NCBI GenBank assembly: GCA_964641695.1
Contig: CAZXKG010000045.1
Span: forward strand, 1-20,452
DNA from: RHKX01 sp964641695
Lineage (GTDB): Bacteria; Actinomycetota; Thermoleophilia; Solirubrobacterales; 70-9
DNA length: 20,452 nt
Direction of reading: 5' to 3'
Part shown: one piece after another, positions 7,016-14,288 of the stretch
Layout: the number at the start of each line of letters is the position of its first letter
Numbering within the stretch: the first letter of the stretch is position 1
Notes under the pieces: model-generated
Databases searched by the model: none
What the model was told of the DNA's origin: nothing
Seen by the model: the letters and a program-made list of their open reading frames with translations, nothing else
Position numbers and translations under genes: made by a program

Positions 7016-8721
7016 ATGCGTCAACACCAGGCACTCGGGGATCACCGAGTGCACTCGATGGTCGGAGCGCTCTTGACCGCGCTGCTGGCCGGCGCCCTGG
7101 CGCTGCTGATAGCTGCACCGCCGGCGGGGGCGGCCGGTCCCAGCTTCTACAAGATCGGCCACACCGACGGCAGCAACGCCTTCCTGGTCAACCCCGACGG
7201 CACTGGCAACGAGCTGGTGACCAACATCACTTCTTCTTCGACTGGACCTCCGATGGGGAGAAGTTCGTCTACCGCGACTCCGATACGAAGTTCTACGTGC
7301 GAAACCAGAACGGCGCCGAGTTCCCGGTCGGATCGATCACCGGCAGCGATCCCGAGCTCTCCCCGGACGGCACCAAGATCGCCTACGGCCGCTACGACGC
7401 GGTGCAGGCAACCGACGTCGTCGATGTCGTGGACCTGAGCGGCAACTTCCTCGCGACATTGGGATCCGGGCGCGAGCCGACCTGGTCCCCGGACGGCACC
7501 AAGATCGCTTTCGCGAAGCGAGGCGACCCGCAGACCATCGGCTGCGGACTCGCCTCAGGCAAGATCGAGCTCGGCAACCCCAGGGGGCTGGCGGTCGCTC
7601 CCGCGATCGGTGGTCCGAGCACCTGGCTGATCGAGCCGTTCAAGCCGAAGGCGGGAAGCGACGTAGATGGTGACATCTACTGGCAGGTGTCCTCCAAGCC
7701 GAACTGGGCGCCGGACGGGAGCGCCATCGTCCTCCACGGCAGCGAGACCCGGGTGTACTCCTCCGACGGACTGTGTGTCACCGAGAACGTTGGCGGCGTC
7801 TCCAACTCCGATGTCTTCAAGGTGGCCGCCACCGGGGGCGACCCGGTCAACCTCACCGCCGGGGCACCTTGGATCGGCGCGAGCTCCGACACCGAGCCGG
7901 CAGACCTGAATCCGTCGTTCTCGCCGGACAGCAAGCAGATCGCCTTCGCCTCGAGTCGCAACAGGCCCCGAGACGGAGGTATCCACTCGCTGTGGAAGAT
8001 GAACGCCGACGGCAGTGATCAGAAGCTCGTGATCCGGACGCAGCGAACGGACGGGACCGACTGGATGACCGCTCTGCCCGTCGGCGATGTCGTCCGGATC
8101 AAGGCGCTGGACGCGTGCGCGACCGAGGAGCGCAAGACGCCGGGGACGCTCGCGATCGAGCGGACCGGGTTCACCGACGGCGACGTCGAGGTCACGCTCG
8201 AGGTCTCGGCGAGCTCCACCGCGACCTCGGGCAGCGATTTCGCGCCGATCCCGGCCAAGGTCACGATCCCGGACGGCTCGAGCCTGGTCAACCTGGTCGT
8301 GTTCCCGATCGACGATGACCTTCCCGAGCCGGACGAGACGATCGAGGTCGAGGTCGTCTCCGCCCAGGGCCTGATCGTCGGGGAGCCTTCCCGGGCCACG
8401 ATCACGATCGCCGACAACGACGGGGGTCCGCCCGGTGGATCATGCGCCTCCGTCCCCAACGATGCCTGCAAGAAGGCGAACGCGCGCGTGGCGAAGCTGA
8501 AGGGGGGCCTGAAGAAGGCCAAGAAGCGCTTGGGGAAGGCTGAGACGAGCGCGAAGAAGGCCAAGAAGAAGGCCAAGAACGCCACCGGGGCGAAGGCGAA
8601 GAAGGCAGCGAAGAGCGTCAAGAGTGCCAAGAAGGCCGTGAAGAAGGCGGCTGGATCCGTGAAGAAGGCCAAGAAGAGCGTCAAGAAGGCGAAGCAGAAG
8701 GCCGCGTCCGCATGCGGCTGA
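7016..8721 (+). CDS. Secreted TolB-like propeller plus Calx-beta protein, frameshifted
   Basis: Read as one gene with a frameshift near 7226-7240. The first frame (ATG 7016, GGGAG upstream) encodes a signal peptide with core GALLTALLAGALALLIAAPP, then AGAAGPSFYKIGHTDGSNAF up to ELVTNI. The second frame carries on with FFFDWTSDGEKFVYRDSD and is open to TGA at 8719-8721. A single lost base next to the TTC-TTC-TTC run would explain it. Domains: WD40-like/PD40 propeller blades (LSPDGTKIAYGRYD, WSPDGTKIAFAKRG, FSPDSKQIAFASSR), about 30-350; a Calx-beta domain (SGSDFAPIPAKVTIPDGSS, then PEPDETIEVEV and ITIADNDG); and a Lys/Ala-rich coiled tail of about 85 residues opened by a Cys pair (SCASVPNDACKK). 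It is a cell-surface or secreted protein of unknown role. It may be a real pseudogene or a sequencing slip; no standard slippery heptamer is present. Confidence 0.8.
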
Positions 8722-8874
8722 TTGCTGGCGCCCGCCTTCAAGGTGACCATCCCCGGCACCGAGATCACCTCCTGGGAGGGCAGTGGCAAGTTCACGAAGC
8801 GGAAGAAGGCCCAGGGAACCGTGGACAGCATCGCCTGCGACGGCAGGAAGCGCTCCTTCACCGCGAGCGCCTGA
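8722..8874 (+). pseudogene. In-frame remnant of a secreted beta-domain after the stop
   Basis: Directly after TGA 8719-8721 the same frame stays open to TGA 8872-8874 and encodes about 50 residues: LAPAFKVTIPGTEITSWEG, SGKFTKRKKAQGTVDSIACD, GRKRSFTASA. This resembles the end of a beta-sandwich domain with a single Cys, and not noise. There is no ATG or ribosome site, only TTG at 8722. Either the stop is a recent mutation in a longer protein, or it is the tail of a deleted neighbour. It precedes a strong terminator, as a true gene end would. Confidence 0.5.
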
Positions 8875-8881
8875 GGCAGCC

Positions 8882-8923
8882 GATCCGACCCGAGCAGGCC
8901 GTCGCCGACGCTCGGGTCGGATC
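8882..8923 (+). terminator. Strong 14-bp perfect hairpin
   Basis: GATCCGACCCGAGC (8882-8895) pairs perfectly with GCTCGGGTCGGATC (8910-8923) around a 14-base loop, followed by CCCCCGTCG. It lies 7 bases after the stop of the remnant and not directly after the 8721 stop, so the transcription unit appears to have extended to 8874. Confidence 0.7.
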
Positions 8924-8954
8924 CCCCGTCGCCGCCTTGGCGCAATCACTGAAA

Positions 8955-8960
8955 TAGAGT
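8955..8960 (+). promoter_or_regulatory. Possible -10 box for the FabG-like SDR
   Basis: TAGAGT fits TANNNT and lies 37 bases before ATG 8998, which would give a leader of about 30 bases holding the GGAGG ribosome site. No -35 at normal spacing is convincing. Confidence 0.3.
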
Positions 8961-8997
8961 CCGCGCCCGGCAGCACATCCAGACGGAGGCACGGAGC

Positions 8998-9825
8998 ATG
9001 GGAATTCTCGAAGGCAAGACGGCGATCATCACGGGTTCGGCGCGCGGCATCGGTCGCGCCACCGCTGAGCTGTTCGTCGCCGAGGGCGCGCGCGTCCTGA
9101 TCAACGACATCGACGGGGACGTCGCCGAGCAGGCCGCTGGTGAGATCGACGGCGAGACCGCGGTCTTCAGCGGCGATCTGACCAAGCCGGGCGCCTGCGA
9201 CGACCTCGTCAAGGCGGCCATGGACGCCTTCGGCTCCGTCGACGCGATCGTCAACAACGCCGGCTACACGTGGGACGGTGTCGTCCACACGATGAGCGAC
9301 GAGCAGTTCCAGGCGATGCTCGAGATCCACACCGTCGTCCCCTTCCGGGTGATCCGCGCGATCGCCCCCCACTGGCGCGAGGCGGGCAAGCAGGAGCGCA
9401 ACGAGGGCGTCGAGGTCTTCCGCAAGATCGTCAACATCTCCTCGGTCTCGGGGACGATGGGCAACGCCGGCCAGGCCAACTACGCCGCCGCGAAGGCGGG
9501 CGTCACCGGCCTGACCAAGACGGTCGCCAAGGAGTGGGGGCAGTTCAAGGTCAACTGCAACGCGATCGCCTTCGGCTTCGTCGAGACGCGGCTGACGGCG
9601 GCGAAGGAGGAGTCCGAGGAGATCGAGCGCGAGGGTGAGACGATCGGCCTCGGCATCCCCGAGCAGATGCGCGAGATGGGCAAGATGATGATCCCTCTCG
9701 GTCGCGCCGCCGAGCCCGAGGAGGCAGCCGGCCCGGTCGCCTTCCTCTGCTCGCCGCTCTCGAACTACATCCACGGCCAGGTGATCAACGTGACCGGCGG
9801 CCAGTTCACGGGGATGTACTCGTAG
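8998..9825 (+). CDS. FabG-like short-chain dehydrogenase/reductase
   Basis: A 275-residue classical SDR, probably a 3-oxoacyl-ACP/CoA reductase or 3-hydroxyacyl-CoA dehydrogenase. The cofactor loop is TGSARGIGRATA (Gly13, Gly17, Gly19), with Asp after the second strand (INDID, favouring NAD(H)), GDLTKP, and NNAGY (from Asn86). The catalytic set is complete: NISSVSG (Ser near 148), then NYAAAK (Tyr162, Lys166). NAIAFGFVETRLT and GQVINVTGGQ close the fold. It is about 25 residues longer than FabG because of an insert after the PHWREAGKQERNEG segment and a charged EESEEIEREGE loop over the substrate site, as in larger multifunctional-type SDRs. The start is fixed by GGAGG about 8 bases upstream. 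It stands alone, with a terminator on each side, and faces the ATPase gene tail to tail. The physiological substrate is not determined. Confidence 0.87.
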   Translation: MGILEGKTAIITGSARGIGRATAELFVAEGARVLINDIDGDVAEQAAGEIDGETAVFSGDLTKPGACDDLVKAAMDAFGSVDAIVNNAGYTWDGVVHTMSDEQFQAMLEIHTVVPFRVIRAIAPHWREAGKQERNEGVEVFRKIVNISSVSGTMGNAGQANYAAAKAGVTGLTKTVAKEWGQFKVNCNAIAFGFVETRLTAAKEESEEIEREGETIGLGIPEQMREMGKMMIPLGRAAEPEEAAGPVAFLCSPLSNYIHGQVINVTGGQFTGMYS

Positions 9826-9839
9826 GACTGCGTGACTTC

Positions 9840-9862
9840 GTCGGCGGGGTAGCCCCGTCGAC
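9840..9862. terminator. Hairpin between convergent SDR and ATPase genes
   Basis: GTCG (9840-9843) and CGAC (9859-9862) flank CGGGG (9845-9849), loop TAG, CCCCG (9853-9857). The stem has one G/T mismatch. It lies 14 bases after the SDR stop and 15 bases before the ATPase stop, so it can serve both strands. Confidence 0.6.
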
Positions 9863-9877
9863 GGTGTCATCGATTCG

Positions 9878-11035
9878 TCATGAGACGATCGGCTCCGCGG
9901 CGAGTGCCTCGATCGTGCCTGACAGAGGCATGTAGCTGATCTCCAACTCGTCCTGTCGACGGGTGAACGGTCGCTCGACGTCCTGGGCCACGACGTAGTT
10001 CGGACCGTCCGGATACGCGTGCCGGAACTTCTTGATCGCGCCCGGATCGAAGGAGTCGGCCTTCCACTTGCACTCGATCGCGATCGGGCCCCGCTCTCCC
10101 CGCCTCGGGAGCACGAAGTCGACCTCGGCGCCGCGCTTGTCCCGCCAGTAGCGGGCTGTCCGCATCTGAAGGGCTCCCTGGATCTCGTTGAGGACGAAGT
10201 GCTCCCAGAGATCACCGCGGTCTTCGGGTCGTAGCGAGTCCCATCCGCGGAAGTGGCTGATCAGGCCGGTGTCGAAGCCGTAGACCTTGGGCGCCGAGAC
10301 GATCTCGTTGGATCGCCGTGCGCTGAACGGGCGGACGACATGGACGACGAAGGTTGCTTCGAGCGCGGCCAGGTAATTCGAGATCGTCTGCCTGCTCACC
10401 TCGCAGGGCGCGGCGAACCGGGTTGCCTCGAACATCCCACCGCTCTGGAGGAAGAGGAGCTCGACGAACCGCTGGAACGACCAACGCCGTTCGAGTCGAA
10501 ACAACTCCTGCACGTCCTTGGCCCAGTACGAGTCGACCCAGTCCTGCATCTCGCGGGAGGGGATCTCGTCGGCTAGGAAGAACGGGGGGAGGCCGCCGTG
10601 GAGCAGGCGATGGGGGAGATCCTCGTCGCCGAAGTCGACTAGATCGGTCGCGATCATCGGCGTCAGCCAGATGGTCTCCCGTCGCCCGGTCAGGGTGTCG
10701 CTGAACTTCGCCGTCGCGCCCAGCGTGGACGAGCCGGTTGCCAGCACCCGCGTGTCCGGGAAGTGGTCCGCAGCAATCTTCAGGAGTTCGGAGGGATCCG
10801 CCAGTCGATGGATCTCGTCCAGGACGACCCTTTGCCCGGAGACCCTGCCCAGGAAGGCTTCGGGGTCATCGACCTCCCGCCTCACACGCGGGAGCTCGCA
10901 GTCGAAGTACTCGACGTCCTCGAGGTTCTGGCAGAGGATCGTCTTGCCCGAACGCCGAACGCCTGCCAGCCAGACGATCGACCGCCTGTCCCAGGCCCTT
11001 TCGACCGCGTCGATCCAGAACTTCCGTGCAACCAT
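9878..11035 (-). CDS. AAA_14 / DUF4143 ATPase
   Basis: A 385-residue P-loop ATPase of the AAA_14-DUF4143 family. Walker A is GVRRSGKT (25-32), Walker B is RVVLDEIH (Asp73, Glu74), and ATGSS (near 100) is the sensor-1 strand. The middle has a winged-helix-like stretch (EVSRQTISNYLAALEATFVV), as usual in this family. The C-terminal DUF4143 part contains GAEVDFVLPRRG and IAIECKW, a PD-(D/E)XK-like pattern (Asp, then Glu-X-Lys). Such proteins are common, often acquired horizontally, and poorly understood; nuclease and toxin-antitoxin-like roles have been suggested for relatives. ATG 11035 is preferred over TTG 11041: TATCCT lies 8 bases upstream with a good -35 at 18-base spacing, so the gene is probably leaderless and has its own promoter, independent of the acetyltransferase gene before it. 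Confidence 0.88.
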   Translation of the reverse strand: MVARKFWIDAVERAWDRRSIVWLAGVRRSGKTILCQNLEDVEYFDCELPRVRREVDDPEAFLGRVSGQRVVLDEIHRLADPSELLKIAADHFPDTRVLATGSSTLGATAKFSDTLTGRRETIWLTPMIATDLVDFGDEDLPHRLLHGGLPPFFLADEIPSREMQDWVDSYWAKDVQELFRLERRWSFQRFVELLFLQSGGMFEATRFAAPCEVSRQTISNYLAALEATFVVHVVRPFSARRSNEIVSAPKVYGFDTGLISHFRGWDSLRPEDRGDLWEHFVLNEIQGALQMRTARYWRDKRGAEVDFVLPRRGERGPIAIECKWKADSFDPGAIKKFRHAYPDGPNYVVAQDVERPFTRRQDELEISYMPLSGTIEALAAEPIVS

Positions 11036-11043
11036 ACGCAAGC

Positions 11044-11092
11044 AGGATAGCGCTTGGTTGCACTATTCGCAAATCTGTTTGCGTTTGGTTAC
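11044..11092 (-). promoter_or_regulatory. ATPase promoter with palindromic operator and direct repeats
   Basis: Read on the minus strand: -35 TTTGCG (11073-11068), an 18-base spacer, -10 TATCCT (11049-11044), then 8 bases to the ATG at 11035. The -35 is half of a perfect palindrome CGCAAA-TCTG-TTTGCG (11068-11083). Two near-identical 12-mers, GCGCTTGGTTGC (11050-11061) and GCGTTTGGTTAC (11081-11092) on the plus strand, frame it and lie 31 bases apart (about three helical turns). This arrangement looks like a repressor site over the promoter. The second 12-mer overlaps the stop codon of the acetyltransferase gene. Confidence 0.6.
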
Positions 11093-11700
11093 GCGCTCGG
11101 CGGCCGGAACATCATGATTATCCGAGGGCCGTCTCCGGGGAGGCGGTCCTCGGCGATCACCTCGAAGCCGCGGCGCTCGTAGAAGGCCACGTTCTCGTCG
11201 GTGTGAGTGTCGAGGGCGCAGGCGTCCCCGGCGGCGTCGCGGATCGCGAGGTTGTGATCGAGGAGACGCCCGCCGAGGCCCTGCCCATGCAGCTCCGGCT
11301 CGGTCGCGATCGTGTCCAGGTACCAGTGCTCGGCCGTCGGCTTCATCGATGAGATCATCTTGTCCCCGCCGCGCAGGGCATCTGCTTTGGCGCCGAAGGA
11401 TTCGAACTCCTCCTCGCTGCGCCGGCGCTCGAGGGCATCAGACGTCTGCTGTGACTTCGGCGGGAACCAGATCGCGACTGACTTCCCGCCGCCGATCGTC
11501 CAGCACTCGCCCTCGTCGATGAACCGCCCGCTCAGGTCCCGGTGGAAGATCTCGTAGATCCGCTCCTCGCGAACGCTCTCGCCCGGAAGCGCCCACGGAC
11601 CCCACGGCTCGTGCCACGAGAACGCCCGCGCCAGCGTCCGCGCCGCGGCCGGCACGTCCTCTGGCTTCAGTCGTTCAACGTCGAGGCGGGATGGGGTCAT
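11089..11700 (-). CDS. GNAT family N-acetyltransferase
   Basis: A 203-residue acetyl-CoA-dependent acyltransferase. Acetyl-CoA binding motif A is clear: LDTIATEPELHGQGLGGRLL (R/Q-X2-G-X-G as HGQGLGG). The beta7 region ENVAFYERRGFEVIAED gives the C-terminal motif B (Tyr, then GF). The N-terminal LKPEDVPAAARTLARAFSWH and the long helical insert before motif A resemble puromycin-acetyltransferase-like GNATs of actinomycetes. The acceptor is unknown and could be a small amine or a protein. ATG at 11700 gives the usual start just before the first strand; ATG at 11733 would add 11 residues without homology-like character. Neither has a good Shine-Dalgarno. It is on the same strand as acyl-CoA dehydrogenase 1, but 190 bases away behind a complex inverted-repeat region, so it is probably a separate unit. 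Confidence 0.83.
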   Translation of the reverse strand: MTPSRLDVERLKPEDVPAAARTLARAFSWHEPWGPWALPGESVREERIYEIFHRDLSGRFIDEGECWTIGGGKSVAIWFPPKSQQTSDALERRRSEEEFESFGAKADALRGGDKMISSMKPTAEHWYLDTIATEPELHGQGLGGRLLDHNLAIRDAAGDACALDTHTDENVAFYERRGFEVIAEDRLPGDGPRIIMMFRPPSA

Positions 11701-11746
11701 CGGGCGATCAGGCGTCTGGCCGTTCCGAAGCATTCAGATCGCACGA

Positions 11747-11849
11747 AAACGTCGCTCCCGGTTCGTCCGCGATCACGACGGCAACGTTACCCGTCGCCAC
11801 GACGGGTAACGTCGCTTTGGATCGTCGGCTGGTGCCGAGAGCGACGTTT
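11747..11849. terminator. Nested inverted repeats between ACAD 1 and GNAT genes
   Basis: The inner hairpin is ACGTTACCCGTC (11784-11795), a 5-base loop, then GACGGGTAACGT (11801-11812): 12 perfect pairs, probably the terminator of acyl-CoA dehydrogenase 1. An outer perfect pair AAACGTCGCTC (11747-11757)/GAGCGACGTTT (11839-11849) encloses it. The 8-mer ACGTCGCT occurs at 11749-11756 and 11809-11816, and inverted at 11840-11847, so the region may also hold regulator sites for the GNAT gene. Confidence 0.5.
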
Positions 11850-11890
11850 CCGCGGCGGGGACCGTGGCTCGGCGCCACCTACTTGGGTGC

Positions 11891-13072
11891 CTACAGCCCC
11901 ATCGTCTTGCCGAGGATCTCCTTCATGATCTCGTCGGTGCCGCCGCCGATCGGACCGAGCCTCGCGTCGCGCAGGGCGCGCTCGATCTCGTACTCGCGCA
12001 TGTAGCCGTAGCCGCCGTGGATCTGCAGGCACTCGTCGGCGACCTCGACCGCGGCGCGCTGGGTGTAGAGCTTGGCCTGGGTCACCTCGCGCAGCGCGTC
12101 CTGGCCGGAGGCGAACAGCCGCAGCGCGTTGTAGGTCATCGCCCGGCCGACCTCGACCTGGATGCTCATCTCGGCGACCTTGTGCCGGATCGTCTGGAAC
12201 TTCCCGATCGGCCTGCCGAACGCCTCGCGCCCCCCTGCGTAGGCGATCGCCTTCCGCAGCGCCCAGTCCATGCCGCCGACCGCGCCGAGCGCCATCAGCA
12301 GCCGCTCCCACTGGAAGTTGGCCATGATCAGCTTGAAGCCCTCGTTCTCGCCGCCGAGCAGGTTCTCCTCGGGGACGAAGACGTCGCTGAACGCGAGCTC
12401 GGCCGTGTCGGAGGAGTGCCATCCCAGCTTCTCCAGCTTACGGGCGACCTCGTAGCCCTCCATCTCCCGTTCGAGGACCAGGAAGGAGATCCCGCCGTGC
12501 CCGCCCTCGGCGGTCGTCTTCACCGCGCAGACGAGGAAGTCGGCGCGCACTCCGTTCGTGATGAACGTCTTCGCGCCGTTGACCACCCAGCCGCCGTCGA
12601 CCCGCTCCGCCCTCGTCCGGATCGACGCCACGTCGGAGCCCGCCCCGGGCTCGGTGATCCCGAGCGCCGCCACCTTCCGACCCGCGATCGCCGGCCGCAG
12701 GAAGCGCTCGTGCTGGTCGGGCGTCCCGAACTTCCACACCGGCGGCGTCGCGATCCCGGTGTGGGCACCGAGGCCCGCCGCAACCCCGCCGCACATCCCC
12801 GCCGCGGCGATCTCCTCGCACCAGACCGCATCGTGGAGGTAGTCGCCGCCCTGGCCCCCCAGCGACTCCGGGTACTTGAGCCCGAGGAAGCCGAGTTCGG
12901 CGGCGCGGTCGAAGAGCTCGCGCGGGAACAGCCGCTGCTCCTCCCACTCCATCTGGCCGGGAACGATCTCCGACTCGACCCAGCGCCGCACCGTCTCCCG
13001 CAGCTCCTGGTGCTCGGTGGTGAACGGCGGCGGCAGAGCCCGTGCGCCCGTGTCCTTGACGACTGTGGTCAT
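11891..13072 (-). CDS. Acyl-CoA dehydrogenase 1
   Basis: A 393-residue FAD-dependent acyl-CoA dehydrogenase, which introduces the alpha-beta double bond in beta-oxidation or amino-acid-derived acyl-CoA breakdown. Signatures: LGITEPGAGSDVAS (138-150; flavin and substrate contacts), KTFITNG, and LGWHSSDTAELAFSDVFVP. The C-terminal block is REAFGRPIGKFQTIRHKVAE, then CLQIHGGYGYMREYEIERAL. The catalytic base of MCAD/SCAD (Glu in YEGT) is replaced: here IGGGTDEI has Gly377. Instead, QWERLL (Glu256) aligns with the helix-G base of isovaleryl-CoA and long-chain dehydrogenases, so the enzyme should be active with the base at that site. ATG 13072 has GAGAGGGG upstream. It follows the kinase gene by only 25 bases on the same strand, which suggests a shared transcript and two-component control. 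Confidence 0.93.
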   Translation of the reverse strand: MTTVVKDTGARALPPPFTTEHQELRETVRRWVESEIVPGQMEWEEQRLFPRELFDRAAELGFLGLKYPESLGGQGGDYLHDAVWCEEIAAAGMCGGVAAGLGAHTGIATPPVWKFGTPDQHERFLRPAIAGRKVAALGITEPGAGSDVASIRTRAERVDGGWVVNGAKTFITNGVRADFLVCAVKTTAEGGHGGISFLVLEREMEGYEVARKLEKLGWHSSDTAELAFSDVFVPEENLLGGENEGFKLIMANFQWERLLMALGAVGGMDWALRKAIAYAGGREAFGRPIGKFQTIRHKVAEMSIQVEVGRAMTYNALRLFASGQDALREVTQAKLYTQRAAVEVADECLQIHGGYGYMREYEIERALRDARLGPIGGGTDEIMKEILGKTMGL

Positions 13073-13097
13073 GATCCCCTCTCTGGTCGGGTTCGGG

Positions 13098-14288
13098 TCA
13101 AGCGCTCAGCAGCGCGCGGACGCGCTCGAGGATCGCCCCCGCGTCGAACGGCTTGTCGATGAACGAGACCCGTCCCGAGGTCGGTCCGAGCTCGTTCGGC
13201 GGCGCGTTGTCGCTGTAGCCGGACATGAACAGCACGTGCAGGCCGGGACGCATGACGACCGCGCGACGCGCCAGGTCGTCACCCCGCATCCCCGGCATCA
13301 CGACGTCCGCGAGCAGCAGGTCGAACTTGGAGCCGGGGGCGTCGAGCAGCTCGAGCGCCTCGGCGCCGCTGCCACAGCTCCTCACCGCGTAGCCCGCGCC
13401 CTCGAGGATCCGCTCGGCGACCCGTCGCACCGCGGCGTCGTCCTCGGCGATCAGCACTGCTTCCCCGCGGCCGGCCGGCGCGGCCTGAGTCGGCCGGGTG
13501 GCAAGCGGGGCCGCGCCGGCGCTCGCCGGCAGGTGGATCTCCACCGTGGTACCGACCCCAGGCTCGGAGCTGAGGTCGATCAGCCCGCCGGCCTCGGTCA
13601 CGATCGAGTAGACGGTCGCGAGGCCGAGCCCCGTCCCGCGGCCGGCCGCCTTCGTGGTGAACATCGGCTCGAAGGCCCGTGAGGCGACCTCGCTGTCCAT
13701 CCCGGCTCCGGTGTCGCGGACGACCAGCCGCACGTAGCGTCCCGGCTCCGCCGCCTCGGACGCGAAGGTGTCCCGCTCGCTCAGCTCAGCGTTCTCGGTC
13801 GCGAACGCGAGGGTGCCGCCGGAGGGCATCGCGTCGCGCGCGTTGACGGCGAGGTTGATCAGGATCTGCTCGACCCGGGCGGGATCGTCGGCGATCGGCC
13901 ACAGGTCCGCGGCAAGCCGGCGATCGACGATCACGTGCTCGCCTATGGTCGATCGCATGAACCCGTCCAACCCGGTGATCAGCTCGTTCAGGTCGAAGAC
14001 CACTCGCGTCCCGCTCTCGCGACGGGCGAGGATCATCAGCTGACGGACCAGGCCGACCCCGCGCTCCGCCGCTCGCCGGATCTCCTCGATGTCCTCCAGC
14101 GCGGGGGAGCCGGGAGGCACCGAGCCCGCGGCGAAGCGGGCGTAGTTGATGATCACGCCGAGGATGTTGTTGAAGTCGTGGGCGATCCCGCCGGCGAGTT
14201 GACCGATCACCTGCAGGGGCTGCTCCTCGCCGCCGGCGCCGTTGTTTCCCCGGGGATCCTCCGGGGGATTCACTCCAACAGCCCCCAT
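13098..14288 (-). CDS. Hybrid histidine kinase without sensor domain
   Basis: A 396-residue cytosolic hybrid kinase. An Asn/Gly-rich stub of about 25 residues leads straight into the H-box IGQLAGGIAHDFNNILG (phospho-acceptor His37) of the NtrB-like HisKA class. The ATPase domain follows with N-box NLAVNARDAM (about 145-154), G1 DTGAGMD (192-198), F-box FEPMFTTK and G2 GRGTGLGL (216-223). The C-terminal receiver (about 276-396) has AEDD, phospho-Asp328 in LLLADVVMPG, and Lys379 in FIDKPF. No PAS, GAF or transmembrane segment is present, so the signal must reach it through a partner. ATG 14288 overlaps the response-regulator gene by 19 bases. GTG 14273 is an alternative that overlaps it as GTGA and has a GGGGG run at a suitable distance. 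It lies between the regulator gene and acyl-CoA dehydrogenase 1, all on the same strand. Confidence 0.9.
   Translation of the reverse strand: MGAVGVNPPEDPRGNNGAGGEEQPLQVIGQLAGGIAHDFNNILGVIINYARFAAGSVPPGSPALEDIEEIRRAAERGVGLVRQLMILARRESGTRVVFDLNELITGLDGFMRSTIGEHVIVDRRLAADLWPIADDPARVEQILINLAVNARDAMPSGGTLAFATENAELSERDTFASEAAEPGRYVRLVVRDTGAGMDSEVASRAFEPMFTTKAAGRGTGLGLATVYSIVTEAGGLIDLSSEPGVGTTVEIHLPASAGAAPLATRPTQAAPAGRGEAVLIAEDDAAVRRVAERILEGAGYAVRSCGSGAEALELLDAPGSKFDLLLADVVMPGMRGDDLARRAVVMRPGLHVLFMSGYSDNAPPNELGPTSGRVSFIDKPFDAGAILERVRALLSA

Noticed and set aside
5055..7118. A very long open frame on the minus strand opposite the SDR and MFS genes
   Set aside because: It is Arg/Asp/Gly-rich without any domain pattern, lies exactly antisense to two well-recognised genes, and is explained by GC-rich third positions.
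7226..7240. Programmed ribosomal frameshifting
   Set aside because: No X-XXY-YYZ slippery heptamer or downstream pseudoknot is evident; a base loss at the TTC run is simpler.
11864..13162. Plus-strand open frame opposite acyl-CoA dehydrogenase 1
   Set aside because: It is antisense to a complete, motif-rich dehydrogenase and its translation is His/Arg/Leu-rich with no domain.
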